Positions 54,067 to 63,995 of a stretch of DNA of 64,000 nucleotides are shown here, piece after piece. The translations under genes and the position numbers were made by a program. The notes beneath the pieces are model-generated. The model did no database searches. It worked only from the letters and a program-made list of their open reading frames with translations, and was not told where the DNA came from. Position 1 is the first letter of the stretch. Each line of letters starts with the position of its first letter. Source of the stretch: Serratia nevei (GTDB taxonomy: Bacteria > Pseudomonadota > Gammaproteobacteria > Enterobacterales > Enterobacteriaceae); the NCBI RefSeq assembly GCF_037948395.1, contig NZ_CP149940.1:1984001-2048000 (forward strand). Direction: 5' to 3'.

Positions 54067-54537
54067 TCAGGGTTTGGCGTGCTTTTGCAGGTAATGCTCG
54101 AACACCGCCAGCGTTTCGTCCGAGATATGGTGTTCAATCCCTTCGCTGTCCAACTCGGCGGTTTCGCTCGGCACCCCGACGCACATCAGCAGATCGACCA
54201 CGATGCGGTGACGGCGGCGCACCTTCTGTGCCAGCTGCTCGCCTTCTTCCGTTAAAAACACCCCGCGATAAGGTCGCGATTCCACCAGCCCGGCGCTTTT
54301 CAGCCGCGCGATATTTTTGATCGCCGTCGGGTGAGACACGCCGAAGCGGCGCGCGATGTCGGTGGTTCTGGCTTCGCGGGTGCTTTGCAGCAAATCGGCG
54401 ATCAGCTCAACGTAATCTTCGATCAGCGCATTGGACTGCGCTTCGCGGGCGCGGCTAAAACGCAGGGCGTGCTCGGCCTCGTCCGGCATGTCGGTCTGGG
54501 CGTGGCGATCGGCGTTATCTGGCGCGCGGGTAACCAT
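54067..54537 (-). CDS. mntR: Manganese-responsive transcriptional regulator MntR
   Basis: MntR represses Mn uptake when Mn is high. The 156-residue DtxR-family protein starts MVTRAPDNADRHAQTDMPDE. The winged helix is TTDIARRFGVSHPTAIKNIA, and the dimerisation/metal region has EHHISDETLAVFEHYL with conserved Glu/His ligands. It is divergent from mntH, and a likely box lies between them. Confidence 0.94.
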   Translation of the reverse strand: MVTRAPDNADRHAQTDMPDEAEHALRFSRAREAQSNALIEDYVELIADLLQSTREARTTDIARRFGVSHPTAIKNIARLKSAGLVESRPYRGVFLTEEGEQLAQKVRRRHRIVVDLLMCVGVPSETAELDSEGIEHHISDETLAVFEHYLQKHAKP

Positions 54538-54767
54538 AGCGTGGGGCGTCCTGTAAGCATAAAAATGGCATCTCCCGGCAATGCGGGGAGGGTTGCCCTA
54601 AGTTAGTCCAAATAGCACACATTATCAATTCGATGCCACGCATTGTGGTAGTTAGAAATATCTCTACACAAAGCCAATGAATTTCGCCTGTTGCATAAAG
54701 TGTAGCCGATGCTACATTGTCAGCATGATAGGTGGAAAAATAACCAGTGAAAGATTGAGGGTACTTC
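54538..54767. promoter_or_regulatory. mntR/mntH divergent region with MntR-type box
   Basis: TGTAGC-CGAT-GCTACA (54701-54716) is a perfect dyad within AAAGTGTAGCCGATGCTACA and resembles the MntR palindrome with ATAGC/GCTAT half-sites. It lies about 50 bases before the mntH start. The assignment is based on similarity of half-sites and the genetic context. Confidence 0.65.
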
Positions 54768-56072
54768 ATGCGTGATGCGGCAACCACTCCATCGTTAACC
54801 GAACGGACCAACATTGCTATTGGCGCCGCCCTTGCCGGACGCAAGCGCGGCGCCTTTACGCCGTTGCTGTTCGCCGGCCCGGCGGTGATTGCCTCTATTG
54901 CCTATATGGATCCCGGCAACTTCGCCACCAACATTCAGGCCGGGGCGAAATACGGCTACAGCCTGCTGTGGGTGGTGGTGATGGCCAACCTGATCGCCAT
55001 GCTGTTCCAGGCGCTGTCGGCCAAGCTGGGCATCGTCACCAACCGCAATCTGGCGGAGATGTGCCGCGAGCAGTTTTCACGGCCGGTAGTGATCGGCATG
55101 TGGTTGCTCAGCGAAGTGGCGGCGATGGCCACCGATCTGGCAGAGTTTCTCGGCGGGGCGATCGCGCTGGCGCTGCTGTTCCATATGCCGCTGCTGGCGG
55201 GAATGGGGGTGACGGCGGTGATCACCTATGCGCTGTTGATGGTGGAAAAAAAAGGTTTCCGCCCGGTCGAACTGATGATCGGCGGCCTGGTGGGCATCAT
55301 TGCGCTGTGTTACCTGGTCGAGATGTTCATCGTACCGGTGGATTGGCAGGCGGCCGGGATCGGCATGGTGACGCCGCAACTGCCGGACGCGCAGGCGCTG
55401 ACCATCGCCGTCGGCATTATCGGCGCCACCGTGATGCCGCACGCCATTTTCCTGCATTCGGGGCTGACTCAGCACCGCAGCCCGGCCAGCGATAACGGCG
55501 AGCGGCGCAAGCTGCTGCGTTTCTCCAATATTGAGGTGGTGATCGCGCTGGCGCTCGCCGGGCTGGTGAATATCGCGATGGTCATCATGGCCTCGAGTGC
55601 CTTCCACGCCGGTAACAGCGACGTGGCCGAAATTGGCACCGCCTACCATACGCTGACGCCGCTGTTCGGTGCGGCGGCCGCCGGCATCTTCCTCGCTTCG
55701 CTGATCGCCTCCGGCATTTCCAGCTCGGTGGTGGGCACTATGGCCGGGCAGATGATTATGCAGGGCTTCGTTGGCTTCCGCATTCCGGTGTGGGTGCGCC
55801 GCCTGGTCACCATGGTGCCGGCGTTTATCGTGGTGGCGATGGGCGTCAACGCCACCGACGCGCTGGTCTACAGCCAAGTGGTGCTGAGCCTGGCGCTGCC
55901 GGCGCCGATGATCGCGCTGGTGATGTTCACCCGCCGCCGCGACATCATGGGCGAGTTCGCCAACGGCCGCTGGACCAGCCTGGCAGCGGTGGTCGGCACG
56001 GTGGTGATCGTGCTGCTCAACGTGGTGCTGCTGTTGCAGACCTTCGGCGTTGAGATCCCTGGGCTGGGGTGA
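54768..56072 (+). CDS. mntH: Nramp-type Mn2+/H+ symporter MntH
   Basis: MntH imports Mn2+ (and other divalent metals) across the inner membrane using the proton gradient. The 434-residue protein starts MRDAATTPSLTERTNIAIGA. The Nramp motifs are YMDPGNFATNIQAGAKYGYS in the first helix region and IGATVMPHAIFLHSGLTQH in helix 6; about eleven membrane segments follow. It is divergent from mntR. Confidence 0.97.
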   Translation: MRDAATTPSLTERTNIAIGAALAGRKRGAFTPLLFAGPAVIASIAYMDPGNFATNIQAGAKYGYSLLWVVVMANLIAMLFQALSAKLGIVTNRNLAEMCREQFSRPVVIGMWLLSEVAAMATDLAEFLGGAIALALLFHMPLLAGMGVTAVITYALLMVEKKGFRPVELMIGGLVGIIALCYLVEMFIVPVDWQAAGIGMVTPQLPDAQALTIAVGIIGATVMPHAIFLHSGLTQHRSPASDNGERRKLLRFSNIEVVIALALAGLVNIAMVIMASSAFHAGNSDVAEIGTAYHTLTPLFGAAAAGIFLASLIASGISSSVVGTMAGQMIMQGFVGFRIPVWVRRLVTMVPAFIVVAMGVNATDALVYSQVVLSLALPAPMIALVMFTRRRDIMGEFANGRWTSLAAVVGTVVIVLLNVVLLLQTFGVEIPGLG

Positions 56073-56079
56073 TCTTATG

Positions 56080-56098
56080 GGCCGCGCGGGGCGCGGCC
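56080..56098. terminator. Hairpin between mntH and the SDR gene
   Basis: GGCCGCGC and GCGCGGCC form a perfect 8-bp stem with a GGG loop, 8 bases after mntH and 17 before the convergent SDR stop. No T run follows, so termination is only likely. Confidence 0.45.
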
Positions 56099-56114
56099 GC
56101 GTCGCTAAATTAAA

Positions 56115-56864
56115 TTATAAATTCCCCACGCCACCGTCCATCTGCAGCTCGGCGCCGACCATAAAGGCCGACTCGTCCGCCGCCAGAAACACCGCCGCTT
56201 TGGCCAGCTCCAGTGCGCTGCCCATGCGGCCGATCGGCACCAGCGCGCGGATATCGTCGCGCAATGCCTGCTCATCCGCTTCCGCCAACCCCAGCTTACC
56301 CAACGCCGGGGTTTCGGTCGGGCCGGGGCTGAGGCCGTTGACGCGAATGCCGCGCGCGTGCAGCTCGCCGGACAGCGTTCTGGCCAGCGACAGCAAGCCG
56401 GCTTTGCTGGCGGCATAGGCGCTGCTCTGCGGCAGGCCGATATGGGCGCTGACCGAACCGCATAGGATCACCGAAGACGGGTTGGCCAGCAGCGGCAGCA
56501 AAGCTTGGATCAGAAAAAACGGCCCCTTCAGGTTGATGTCCATCAGCCGCTGATAGCTCTGCTCATCCCACTCCTGCAGCGGGCGATGCGTAACGTCGCC
56601 GGCGTTGATATACAGCACGTCCAGCTGCGGCCACCGTTGCCCCAGCCGCTGCGCCAGTTCGCGCTGCTGCGGGATATCGCCGGCGTCGCTCAGCAGCAAC
56701 AGCGCCTTGCCCGCCAATGCCTGGCCCGCCGCGTCCAGGGCGCTTTGGCTGCGCCCGGTGATCGCCACCGTCGCGCCCTCGGCGATGAACTGGCGGGCGG
56801 TTTCCAGCCCGATGCCGCTGGTGCCGCCGGTAATCAATGCGTACTTGCCTTGCAGTCGTGACAT
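56115..56864 (-). CDS. Short-chain dehydrogenase/reductase
   Basis: The start at 56864 (MSRLQGKYALITGGTSGIGL) gives 249 residues. TGGTSGIG is the dinucleotide-binding motif, NAGD the stabilising motif, and SAYAASKAGLL the catalytic Tyr-x-x-x-Lys. The substrate cannot be told. The gene is divergent from the HxlR regulator, which may control it. Confidence 0.88.
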   Translation of the reverse strand: MSRLQGKYALITGGTSGIGLETARQFIAEGATVAITGRSQSALDAAGQALAGKALLLLSDAGDIPQQRELAQRLGQRWPQLDVLYINAGDVTHRPLQEWDEQSYQRLMDINLKGPFFLIQALLPLLANPSSVILCGSVSAHIGLPQSSAYAASKAGLLSLARTLSGELHARGIRVNGLSPGPTETPALGKLGLAEADEQALRDDIRALVPIGRMGSALELAKAAVFLAADESAFMVGAELQMDGGVGNL

Positions 56865-56912
56865 AACCGATTCCTCTTTAGCGTCAGTTGCGGCATTATT
56901 TGCGCTATAGTT

Positions 56913-56943
56913 CCTTTTGCATAGTCGGCACCTTTTGGATACT
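56913..56943. promoter_or_regulatory. Direct repeat in SDR/hxlR intergenic region
   Basis: CCTTTTGCATAGT (56913-56925) and CCTTTTGGATACT (56931-56943) match at 11 of 13 bases, 18 bases apart. They lie between the divergent SDR and HxlR genes and are a candidate binding site for the HxlR protein. Confidence 0.5.
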
Positions 56944-56963
56944 AAAGGGCGAGGTGGGATGAA

Positions 56964-57341
56964 ATGACGGCGCAAGCGCCATTAGCGGCGGAAAATAATT
57001 TGGCGGCGTTGCCGACGGCGGGCGAACCCTGCCCAATGGTGGACTTCGTCAATCTGGTGTCGGGCAAATGGGCGATACCGATCCTGTACCGGCTGATCGT
57101 GATCGACAGCCCGGTACGATTCAGCGAGCTGCAGCGGGCGGTGGCGCCCATTGCGCAAAAAGAGCTGACGCGCCAGCTGCGGCTGTTTGAGCAGCGCGGC
57201 CTGGTGACGCGGCAGGTGTATCCCGAAGTGCCGCCGCGGGTGGAGTATCAGGTCACCGCGCTCGGCAAATCGCTGCGGCCGACGCTGGACTCGCTGGCCG
57301 AGTGGATGCGTCGGCACGCGCCGCAGCTGATCGGCGGCTAG
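56964..57341 (+). CDS. HxlR-family transcriptional regulator
   Basis: The 125-residue protein starts MTAQAPLAAENNLAALPTAG. The HxlR winged helix includes CPMVDFVNLVSGKWAIPILY and RFSELQRAVAPIAQKELTRQ. Such regulators often respond to aldehydes, quinones or redox stress and control adjacent oxidoreductases. It is divergent from the SDR gene. The stop overlaps the stop of the convergent solute-binding gene. Confidence 0.88.
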   Translation: MTAQAPLAAENNLAALPTAGEPCPMVDFVNLVSGKWAIPILYRLIVIDSPVRFSELQRAVAPIAQKELTRQLRLFEQRGLVTRQVYPEVPPRVEYQVTALGKSLRPTLDSLAEWMRRHAPQLIGG

Positions 57342-58243
57342 TCGCCGATGCCCGGCGGGTTGATGGCGGAGCGCTCGACCTTTTCGTCGCCTTCGCCCCA
57401 GCGCTCCAGCACCTGCGCGTATTCGCCGCTGACGATGACGCCGTTGATGGCGGCGTTGATGGCGTTCACCAACCCATTGCCTTTCTTGCTGGTAACCGCG
57501 ACGTAGGCCACGCTGGGGCCGATGCCGACCATTTTGGTTTTGCCGGTCAGCGCCGCCTTGTAGGCGCCGGTGGAGTGGGGGCCGAAGAACGCGTCGGCGC
57601 GCCCGGACTGAATGCTCAGGTTGGTGGCGGCGTCGTCGGTCACATAGATCGGCTGCACCGGCGGCAGCCCGGCGGCGCGGTTCTGCTTATCCCACCCCAG
57701 CAGAATGTTTTCCTGATTGGTGCCGGATCCGACGATGATCCGCAGCCCGGCGACGTCCTGCGGCCGGTTGATCGAGGTGATGTGGCTGGTGGATTTGACG
57801 TAAAAGCCCAGCGTGTCCACCCGATAGGTCGCGAAGTCGAATTTGGTCTTGCGCTGTTTGGTGACGGCGATGTTGAAGATCGCCGCATCGTATTTGCCGG
57901 CGCTGATGCCCAGCGGCCAATCTTCCCAGGAGGTGGGCACCAGATTCAGCGCCAGCCCGAGGCTGTCGGCCACCAGGCGGGCGATGTCCGGATCGCTGCC
58001 GATCAGCGTTTTATTGTCTTCGGCGAACAGCGCCAGCGGCGGGGAGTTCTCGAACGCCACCGCCACCGTCAGCTTGCCGGGCACCGCAAAGTGAAAATTC
58101 GCCGGAATCAGTGCGATAGCGGCCGGGTTCGGCTCTGCGCGTATCGGCTCTCGGTTAGCCTGCAGATCGATACCGCCCGCCGGGGCGGCCTGAACGGCGG
58201 CGCTCAGCAACAGCGCGCACAGCGCCGAAATCCTCAGTGGCAT
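57338..58243 (-). CDS. Periplasmic solute-binding protein (family 3, amino-acid type)
   Basis: The 301-residue protein starts MPLRISALCALLLSAAVQAA, a signal peptide. The SBP family 3 core includes NKTLIGSDPDIARLVADSLG and WPLGISAGKYDAAIFNIAVT. No permease or ATPase gene is adjacent, so this is an orphan binding protein. The ligand is unknown. Confidence 0.85.
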   Translation of the reverse strand: MPLRISALCALLLSAAVQAAPAGGIDLQANREPIRAEPNPAAIALIPANFHFAVPGKLTVAVAFENSPPLALFAEDNKTLIGSDPDIARLVADSLGLALNLVPTSWEDWPLGISAGKYDAAIFNIAVTKQRKTKFDFATYRVDTLGFYVKSTSHITSINRPQDVAGLRIIVGSGTNQENILLGWDKQNRAAGLPPVQPIYVTDDAATNLSIQSGRADAFFGPHSTGAYKAALTGKTKMVGIGPSVAYVAVTSKKGNGLVNAINAAINGVIVSGEYAQVLERWGEGDEKVERSAINPPGIGD

Positions 58244-58462
58244 AACACCCTCTACTCTTTGCTAATCATGGGGTTACTATTGGCGGCGGCATGGGGCAAG
58301 TAAAGCAACAATAGTGAATAACCAAAGTGAAAAGATGCACAAGCGGGGCGCCGGCCTGCGCGAATCTGCAGCACTCGACGCGGAAAGTGCGCAATCAGGT
58401 TGAAAGCAGTAGAATTTGTCACTCATACTGCGTACAGCTAATTGTGTAAAAAGGAACGCCAG

Positions 58463-58813
58463 ATGGCCGAAGAAACGATTTTCAGTAAAATTATCCGACG
58501 CGAAATCCCTGCTGATGTGGTTTATCAGGATGAACTGGTCACCGCTTTCCGTGACATCTCCCCTCAGGCACCCACCCATGTGCTGATCGTTCCCAACGTG
58601 CTGATCCCAACCGTCAACGACGTGACCGTGGAGCACGAAGCCGCGCTGGGCCGCATGATCACCGCCGCGGCGAAGATCGCTGAACAGGAAGGCATCGCCG
58701 AAGACGGCTATCGTCTGATCGTCAACTGCAACCGCCACGCCGGTCAGGAGGTCTATCATATTCATATGCACCTGGTCGGTGGCCGCTCGCTGGGGCCGCT
58801 GTTGTCACGTTAA
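58463..58813 (+). CDS. hinT: HIT-family purine nucleoside phosphoramidase
   Basis: HinT hydrolyses AMP-amino and acyl-AMP adducts. The ATG at 58463 ([20 protein letters not shown]) gives 116 residues. The histidine triad is [12 protein letters not shown] longer frame from 58442 has no family support. It begins the hinT-ycfL-lpoB-thiK-nagZ-ycfP run conserved with E. coli. Confidence 0.96.
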   Translation: MAEETIFSKIIRREIPADVVYQDELVTAFRDISPQAPTHVLIVPNVLIPTVNDVTVEHEAALGRMITAAAKIAEQEGIAEDGYRLIVNCNRHAGQEVYHIHMHLVGGRSLGPLLSR

Positions 58814-58824
58814 GCGAGGAAATC

Positions 58825-59214
58825 ATGCGCGGTAAAAAAACTCTGCGTGGTCTGGTGGCGTTGGCGTTGCCCGCCGCGTTGCTGATGGGGTGCAGCTCGC
58901 CGTCCGGCATCGCGGTCAATCAACGCCAAACGGTGGTGATGGATCCTTCGGTGCTGACCGCCGGCATTTTGGCCGATACGCCCTCGATTTCGAACGCCTC
59001 CGGGCGGGTGATGGCGACCTCGGTGCTCAACAACAGCCAATCGACGCCGGTCACCGTGCATTATCGTTTCTATTGGTACGACGCGCAGGGGCTGGATATT
59101 CGCCCCTTCGAGAAACCGCGCGAGATCGTCGTGGCGCCCGACTCGGACGCCAAAATCTACTCGATTAACGGCAACCTGGACGCCAAAAGCGCGCGTCTGT
59201 ATCTGTACCTGTAA
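58825..59214 (+). CDS. ycfL: YcfL lipoprotein (DUF1425)
   Basis: The 129-residue protein starts MRGKKTLRGLVALALPAALL and carries the lipobox LMGCSS, so it is lipid-anchored. The DUF1425 domain has VLNNSQSTPVTVHYRFYWYD and a C-terminal YLYL. Its function is unknown. It lies 11 bases after hinT and 26 before lpoB. Confidence 0.93.
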   Translation: MRGKKTLRGLVALALPAALLMGCSSPSGIAVNQRQTVVMDPSVLTAGILADTPSISNASGRVMATSVLNNSQSTPVTVHYRFYWYDAQGLDIRPFEKPREIVVAPDSDAKIYSINGNLDAKSARLYLYL

Positions 59215-59240
59215 GCGCTTGCCAGGTTTGGAGAAAAAGC

Positions 59241-59831
59241 ATGAAAAAGTACGTCTTAGTGGCGCTGGCCGCATTAACCCTGAGCGGCTGTCTGTCGCGT
59301 CCGCCTGAGCCGGATCAGCCGCTGCCGCCGGTCACCGTCGAGCCAGATCAACCGAAGCCGCCGGTCGAGCAGCCACAGCCGCCAACCACCGAGCCGGTGC
59401 CGCAGCCGCCGAAAATCCAGCAGCTTGACTGGCTGGGCAGCGTTCAGCCGCTGGTGGGGCAGATGCTGAAGGCCGATGGCGTCACGGCCGGCAGCGTGCT
59501 GCTGCTGGACAGCGTCAAGAACAATACCAACGGTTCGCTGCAGATGGGCAAAGCTACCGCGGCGCTGTACAAGGCGCTGGCGTCGAATTCCACCTTCAGC
59601 GTGGTGCCGGAAGCGAAGCTGACCAGCGCCCGACAAACGCTGGGCCTGTCGGCGGATGACAGCTTCGGTTCGCGCAGCAAGGCGATTGGCCTGGCGCGTA
59701 TCGTCGGCGCGCAGTACGTGCTGTACAGCGACGTCAGCGGCGACGTGAAGTCGCCGGCGTTGGATATGCAGCTGATGCTGGTGCAAACCGGCGAGATCGT
59801 CTGGTCGGGCAATGGCGCCGTTAAACGCTGA
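59241..59831 (+). CDS. lpoB: Penicillin-binding protein activator LpoB
   Basis: LpoB is the outer-membrane lipoprotein that activates the peptidoglycan synthase PBP1B. The 196-residue protein starts MKKYVLVALAALTLSGCLSR (lipobox SGC). A Pro-rich flexible linker (about 22-60) spans the periplasm, followed by the globular domain with QMLKADGVTAGSVLLLDSVK. It overlaps thiK by 20 bases. Confidence 0.95.
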   Translation: MKKYVLVALAALTLSGCLSRPPEPDQPLPPVTVEPDQPKPPVEQPQPPTTEPVPQPPKIQQLDWLGSVQPLVGQMLKADGVTAGSVLLLDSVKNNTNGSLQMGKATAALYKALASNSTFSVVPEAKLTSARQTLGLSADDSFGSRSKAIGLARIVGAQYVLYSDVSGDVKSPALDMQLMLVQTGEIVWSGNGAVKR

Positions 59832-60678
59832 GGCCGCGCTGCGACGATTGATGGAAACCAGACTGCCGGCGGTGAATACCGCCGGTTGTCATTTCAGCCC
59901 GGTGCAGGGGCTGACCGGCGAGAGCTGGCGCATCGACGGCGCGGGCATCACGCTGTTGGCGCGGCAGCACAGTGCGGAAAAACGCGCGCTGGGCGTGAGC
60001 CGCCGGCGGGAAGCGCGGGTCTTGCGCCGCTGCGCGCTGGGGCTGGGGCCACGGGTTTTCGCACAGAATAATCAGTGGCTTATCCTTGAATGGCTCGAAG
60101 GTGACGTCGTCACAGATGCCGAGTTTGCGGCGCTGAATCAGCGTGGCGAGCTGGCGGCGATGGCGGCGGAACTGCACCGGCGGCCGCTCAGCGGTTACCG
60201 ACTGGATCTGCGACGGCAGTTCCGCCGCTACTGGCAGCAGCTGGATAGGCGGCGTTTAACCCCTGACTGGCTGCGCCTGCAGCGTCATTTTTTACGCAGC
60301 GCCTTACCACGGCCGCTGCGCCTGGCGCCGCTGCACATGGACATCCATCCGGGCAATCTGCTCGCCACCGGCGAAGGGCTGCGGCTGATCGACTGGGAAT
60401 ATGCCGCCGACGGCGACGTGGCGCTGGATATCGCCGCGCTGTTTCGCGGCAACGGTTGGTCGGCCGGCCAGCAGCAGCGCTTTTTGCAGCACTACGCGCG
60501 CCAGGGCTATCACGACGTCGCCCGGCTGCAGGCGCAGGTGCACCGCTGGCTGCCGTGGGTCGATTATCTGATGCTGCTGTGGTTCGAAGTGCGCTGGCAG
60601 CAGAGCGGCGATGCCGAATTTTTGCGCTGGGGCGCGGCGGTGCGCCGGCGGCTTTGTTTATCACCATCCGAATTCTGA
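59812..60678 (+). CDS. thiK: Thiamine kinase
   Basis: ThiK phosphorylates thiamine in salvage. The 288-residue protein starts MAPLNAEAALRRLMETRLPA; the E. coli protein is 274. It is in the aminoglycoside phosphotransferase fold: LHMDIHPGNLL holds the catalytic Asp and Asn, and LIDWEYAADGDVALDIA is the metal-binding segment. The start lies inside lpoB. Confidence 0.93.
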   Translation: MAPLNAEAALRRLMETRLPAVNTAGCHFSPVQGLTGESWRIDGAGITLLARQHSAEKRALGVSRRREARVLRRCALGLGPRVFAQNNQWLILEWLEGDVVTDAEFAALNQRGELAAMAAELHRRPLSGYRLDLRRQFRRYWQQLDRRRLTPDWLRLQRHFLRSALPRPLRLAPLHMDIHPGNLLATGEGLRLIDWEYAADGDVALDIAALFRGNGWSAGQQQRFLQHYARQGYHDVARLQAQVHRWLPWVDYLMLLWFEVRWQQSGDAEFLRWGAAVRRRLCLSPSEF

Positions 60679-60704
60679 ACGAACAATAATGAAGTGAGGT
60701 GCCC

Positions 60705-61736
60705 GTGGGCCCAGTAATGCTAGATGTCGCCGGCTACGAGCTGGATGCAGAAGAACGCGAAATTTTGAAACACCCGCTGGTTGGCGGATTGATCCTGTTT
60801 ACCCGCAACTTCCACGATGCGGAGCAGCTGCGTGAGCTGGTGCGCCAGATCCGCGCCGCCTCGCACGATCGGCTGGTGGTGGCGGTGGATCAGGAGGGCG
60901 GGCGCGTACAGCGCTTCCGCGAGGGCTTCACCCGCCTGCCGGCGGCGCAGTCGTTCGCCGCGTTGCACGATGCGCAGGAAGGCGGCCGGCTGGCGCAGGA
61001 GGCCGGCTGGCTGATGGCGGCGGAAATGATCGCACAGGATATCGACATCAGTTTTGCGCCGGTGCTGGACATCGGCCACGGCAGCGCGGCGATCGGCGAG
61101 CGTTCGTTCCACAGCGATCCGCAGCAGGCGCTGGCGATGGCGGAACGCTTTATCCTCGGCATGCACAGCGCCGGCATGAAAACCACCGGTAAACACTTCC
61201 CGGGGCACGGCGCCGTCAGCGCCGATTCGCACAAGGAAACCCCGCGCGATCCGCGGCCGCTGGCGCAGATCCGCGAGCACGACATGGCGATCTTCCGCGA
61301 GCTGATCAACCGCCAGCTGTTGGACGCCGTCATGCCGGCCCACGTCATCTATACTGAAGCGGACCCGCGTCCGGCCAGCGGCTCGCCTTACTGGCTGCAG
61401 CAGATCCTGCGTCAGGAGCTGGGCTTCGACGGCGTAATTTTCTCCGACGATCTGTCGATGGAAGGCGCCGCCATTATGGGCAGCTACGCCGAGCGCGGCC
61501 AGGCGGCGCTGGATGCCGGTTGCGACATGATCCTGGTGTGCAACCACCGCGAAGGTGCGGTCAGCGTGCTGGATAACCTGTCCCCGGTCAAAGCAGAGAA
61601 GGTGAAGCGGTTATATCATCGCGGTCAGTTCACCCGTCAGGAACTGCGCGACTCCGAGCGCTGGCAGCAGGCGCACAAGGCGCTCAGCGCGCTGAGCGAA
61701 CGCTGGGAGGAGCACAAGCAGCGTTCGCAAGGGTGA
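60705..61736 (+). CDS. nagZ: Beta-N-acetylhexosaminidase NagZ (GTG start)
   Basis: NagZ removes N-acetylglucosamine from cytoplasmic muropeptides in cell-wall recycling, a step linked to AmpC induction. The GTG at 60705 ([20 protein letters not shown]) is preferred over the GTG at 60699 because AGTGAGG is better spaced and the family begins there; 343 residues (E. coli: 341). [20 protein letters not shown] includes the catalytic His region, and [11 protein letters not shown] contains the nucleophile Asp. Confidence 0.95.
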   Translation: MGPVMLDVAGYELDAEEREILKHPLVGGLILFTRNFHDAEQLRELVRQIRAASHDRLVVAVDQEGGRVQRFREGFTRLPAAQSFAALHDAQEGGRLAQEAGWLMAAEMIAQDIDISFAPVLDIGHGSAAIGERSFHSDPQQALAMAERFILGMHSAGMKTTGKHFPGHGAVSADSHKETPRDPRPLAQIREHDMAIFRELINRQLLDAVMPAHVIYTEADPRPASGSPYWLQQILRQELGFDGVIFSDDLSMEGAAIMGSYAERGQAALDAGCDMILVCNHREGAVSVLDNLSPVKAEKVKRLYHRGQFTRQELRDSERWQQAHKALSALSERWEEHKQRSQG

Positions 61737-61775
61737 ATCCAGGCGCCGCATCGCGGCGCAGAGCGGAAATGATGA

Positions 61776-61793
61776 GGGCCGCGCCCGCGGCCC
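61776..61793. terminator. Hairpin between nagZ and ycfP
   Basis: GGGCCGC and GCGGCCC form a perfect 7-bp stem with a 4-base loop, followed by TTGGCTTGTT. It may partly end the nagZ transcript. Confidence 0.45.
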
Positions 61794-61815
61794 TTGGCTT
61801 GTTGCGAGGATCCAC

Positions 61816-62358
61816 ATGATTATCTATTTGCACGGCTTCGATTCCACCAGTCCCGGCAATCATGAAAAGGTGTTACAGCTGCAGTTTATCGATCCGGACG
61901 TGCGCTTCATCAGCTACAGCACGCTGCATCCGCGTCACGACATGCAGCATCTGTTGAAAGAGGTGGACAAGGCGGTGCAGCAGGGCGGCGACGCGCACCC
62001 GTTGATCTGCGGGGTCGGCCTCGGCGGCTTCTGGGCGGAGCGAATCGGCTTCCTGTGCGGCATTCGCCAGGCGATGTTCAACCCCAATCTGTACCCGGAA
62101 GAGCATATGCACGGCAAGATAGACCGGCCGGAAGAGTATCGCGATATCGCCACCAAGTGCGTGGAGGATTTCCGCGAGAAAAATCGCGATCGCTGTCTGG
62201 TGGTGCTGTCGCGGCACGACGAGGTGCTGGATAACCGGCGCAGCGCCGAATTGCTGCATCACTACTACGAAATCGTCTGGGATGAACAGCAGACGCACAA
62301 GTTCAAAAACATCTCACCCCATCTGCAGCGGATCAAGGCGTTCAAGGCGCTGGGTTAA
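61816..62358 (+). CDS. ycfP: YcfP (UPF0227), alpha/beta hydrolase-like protein
   Basis: The 180-residue protein starts [20 protein letters not shown]. It has an alpha/beta hydrolase shape, but the nucleophile elbow reads GVGLGG where an esterase has Gly-x-Ser-x-Gly, so the serine is missing, as in E. coli YcfP. Catalytic activity is therefore doubtful. It follows nagZ by 79 bases. Confidence 0.93.
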   Translation: MIIYLHGFDSTSPGNHEKVLQLQFIDPDVRFISYSTLHPRHDMQHLLKEVDKAVQQGGDAHPLICGVGLGGFWAERIGFLCGIRQAMFNPNLYPEEHMHGKIDRPEEYRDIATKCVEDFREKNRDRCLVVLSRHDEVLDNRRSAELLHHYYEIVWDEQQTHKFKNISPHLQRIKAFKALG

Positions 62359-62690
62359 CAGTTTCATAACGCCGCCGCGAGCCGCGCCCACCGTTTTGTA
62401 CCGACGGAAAGTGCGGCTTTTTTGTACGCCAAGGTAAAGTTTTTCGTGGCAATCGGCAAAATTTAAAACTGTGACTCAGCGCTAACTATTTGAATCACAA
62501 TCCCCAAAAAATCCCCGCGTCCAGCCTTTAACCAAAAAAATTTGATGTACGTCAATTTTGGTATGACCAAATAACCTCACATGTTATTCTGGCCTTAGAG
62601 AGCCGATTTATTTTAAGCGAACCCTATGTATTCTAAGGATATTATTTATTTACCCTGGAATAACAAATGGTTCACATTTAGGGGGTTATT
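62359..62690 (+). promoter_or_regulatory. ndh control region with FNR-type box
   Basis: No gene is present. TTGAT-GTAC-GTCAA (62542-62555) matches the FNR consensus TTGAT-N4-ATCAA at 9 of 10 positions. In E. coli, FNR represses ndh when oxygen is low; a similar control is inferred. Just after ycfP, at about 62370-62426, a GC-rich stem followed by six Ts could terminate ycfP. Confidence 0.7.
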
Positions 62691-63995
62691 TTGACAACGC
62701 CAAAGAAGAAAATCGTTATTGTTGGCGGCGGCGCCGGTGGCTTGGAGCTGGCGACCAGCCTGGGCCATAAACTTGGCCGCAAGAACAAAGCGGAGATCAC
62801 GCTGGTGGATCGCAACCACAGCCATTTGTGGAAACCGCTGCTGCACGAAGTGGCGACCGGTTCCCTCGATGACGGCGTGGATGCGCTCAGCTACCTGGCG
62901 CACGCGCGCAACCACCATTTCAGCTTCCAACTGGGGTCGTTGACCAACATCAACCGCGAGACGCAAACGCTGCAGCTGGCGCAGATCTGCGACGAGCAGG
63001 GCGGCGAGCTGGTGCCGGCGCGCGAACTGCCGTACGACATCCTGGTGATGGCGCTGGGCAGCACCTCGAACGATTTCGGTACGCCGGGCGTGAAAGAGCA
63101 CTGCATCTTCCTGGATAACCCGCATCAGGCGCGCCGCTTCCACAACGAAATGCTCAACCTGTTCCTGAAGTTCTCGGCGCAGCCGGGGCAAAAAGAGCGG
63201 GTCAACATCGCCATCGTCGGCGGCGGCGCCACCGGCGTTGAGCTGTCCGCCGAACTGCACAACGCGGTGAAGCAGCTGCACAGCTACGGTTTCGAAGGCC
63301 TGGACAACAGCGCATTGAACGTGACGCTGGTGGAAGCCGGCGAGCGCATTCTGCCGGCGCTGCCGCCGCGCATTTCCGCTGCGGCGCACCAGGAGCTGAT
63401 CAAACTGGGCGTGCGCGTGCTGACCAACACCATGGTGACCAGCGCCGATGCCAAAGGCCTGAACACCAAAGGTGGCGAGTTCATCGATGCCGATCTGATG
63501 GTATGGGCGGCCGGCATCAAGGCGCCGGACTTCATGAAAGACATCGGCGGCCTGGAAACCAACCGCATCAACCAGCTGGTGGTGGAGCCGACGCTGCAGA
63601 CCACGCGCGATCCGAACATCTTCGCCATCGGCGACTGCGCCTCCTGCCCGAAAGAGGGCGGCGGTTTTGTGCCGCCGCGCGCTCAGTCGGCGCACCAGAT
63701 GGCCTCGCGCTGCGCCACCAATATTCTGGCGCTGATGAACGGCCAGACGCTGAAGCCATACGTGTATAAAGACCACGGCTCGCTGGTGTCGCTGTCGCGC
63801 TTCAGCACCGTCGGCAGCCTGATGGGCAACCTGATGCGCGGTTCGATGATGGTGGAAGGGCGCATCGCGCGCTTCGTTTACATCTCGCTGTACCGCATGC
63901 ACCAGGTGGCGCTGCACGGCTACATCAAAACCGGCCTGATGATGCTGGTAGGCGGCATCAACCGGGTGATCCGCCCGCGTCTGAAAATGCACTGA
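62691..63995 (+). CDS. ndh: NADH:quinone oxidoreductase II (TTG start)
   Basis: Ndh is the single-subunit, non-proton-pumping NADH dehydrogenase of the respiratory chain. The TTG at 62691 ([20 protein letters not shown]) follows GGGGG and matches the TTG-start N-terminus of E. coli; 434 residues. VGGGAGGLE binds [23 protein letters not shown] binds NADH, and [20 protein letters not shown] is the conserved FAD-binding C-terminal motif. The C-terminal amphipathic region binds the membrane. Confidence 0.97.
   Translation: MTTPKKKIVIVGGGAGGLELATSLGHKLGRKNKAEITLVDRNHSHLWKPLLHEVATGSLDDGVDALSYLAHARNHHFSFQLGSLTNINRETQTLQLAQICDEQGGELVPARELPYDILVMALGSTSNDFGTPGVKEHCIFLDNPHQARRFHNEMLNLFLKFSAQPGQKERVNIAIVGGGATGVELSAELHNAVKQLHSYGFEGLDNSALNVTLVEAGERILPALPPRISAAAHQELIKLGVRVLTNTMVTSADAKGLNTKGGEFIDADLMVWAAGIKAPDFMKDIGGLETNRINQLVVEPTLQTTRDPNIFAIGDCASCPKEGGGFVPPRAQSAHQMASRCATNILALMNGQTLKPYVYKDHGSLVSLSRFSTVGSLMGNLMRGSMMVEGRIARFVYISLYRMHQVALHGYIKTGLMMLVGGINRVIRPRLKMH

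Noticed and set aside
62646..63992. 448-residue minus-strand open frame opposite ndh
   Set aside because: Antisense of a conserved gene, with an Ala/His/Arg-rich shadow composition and no start context.
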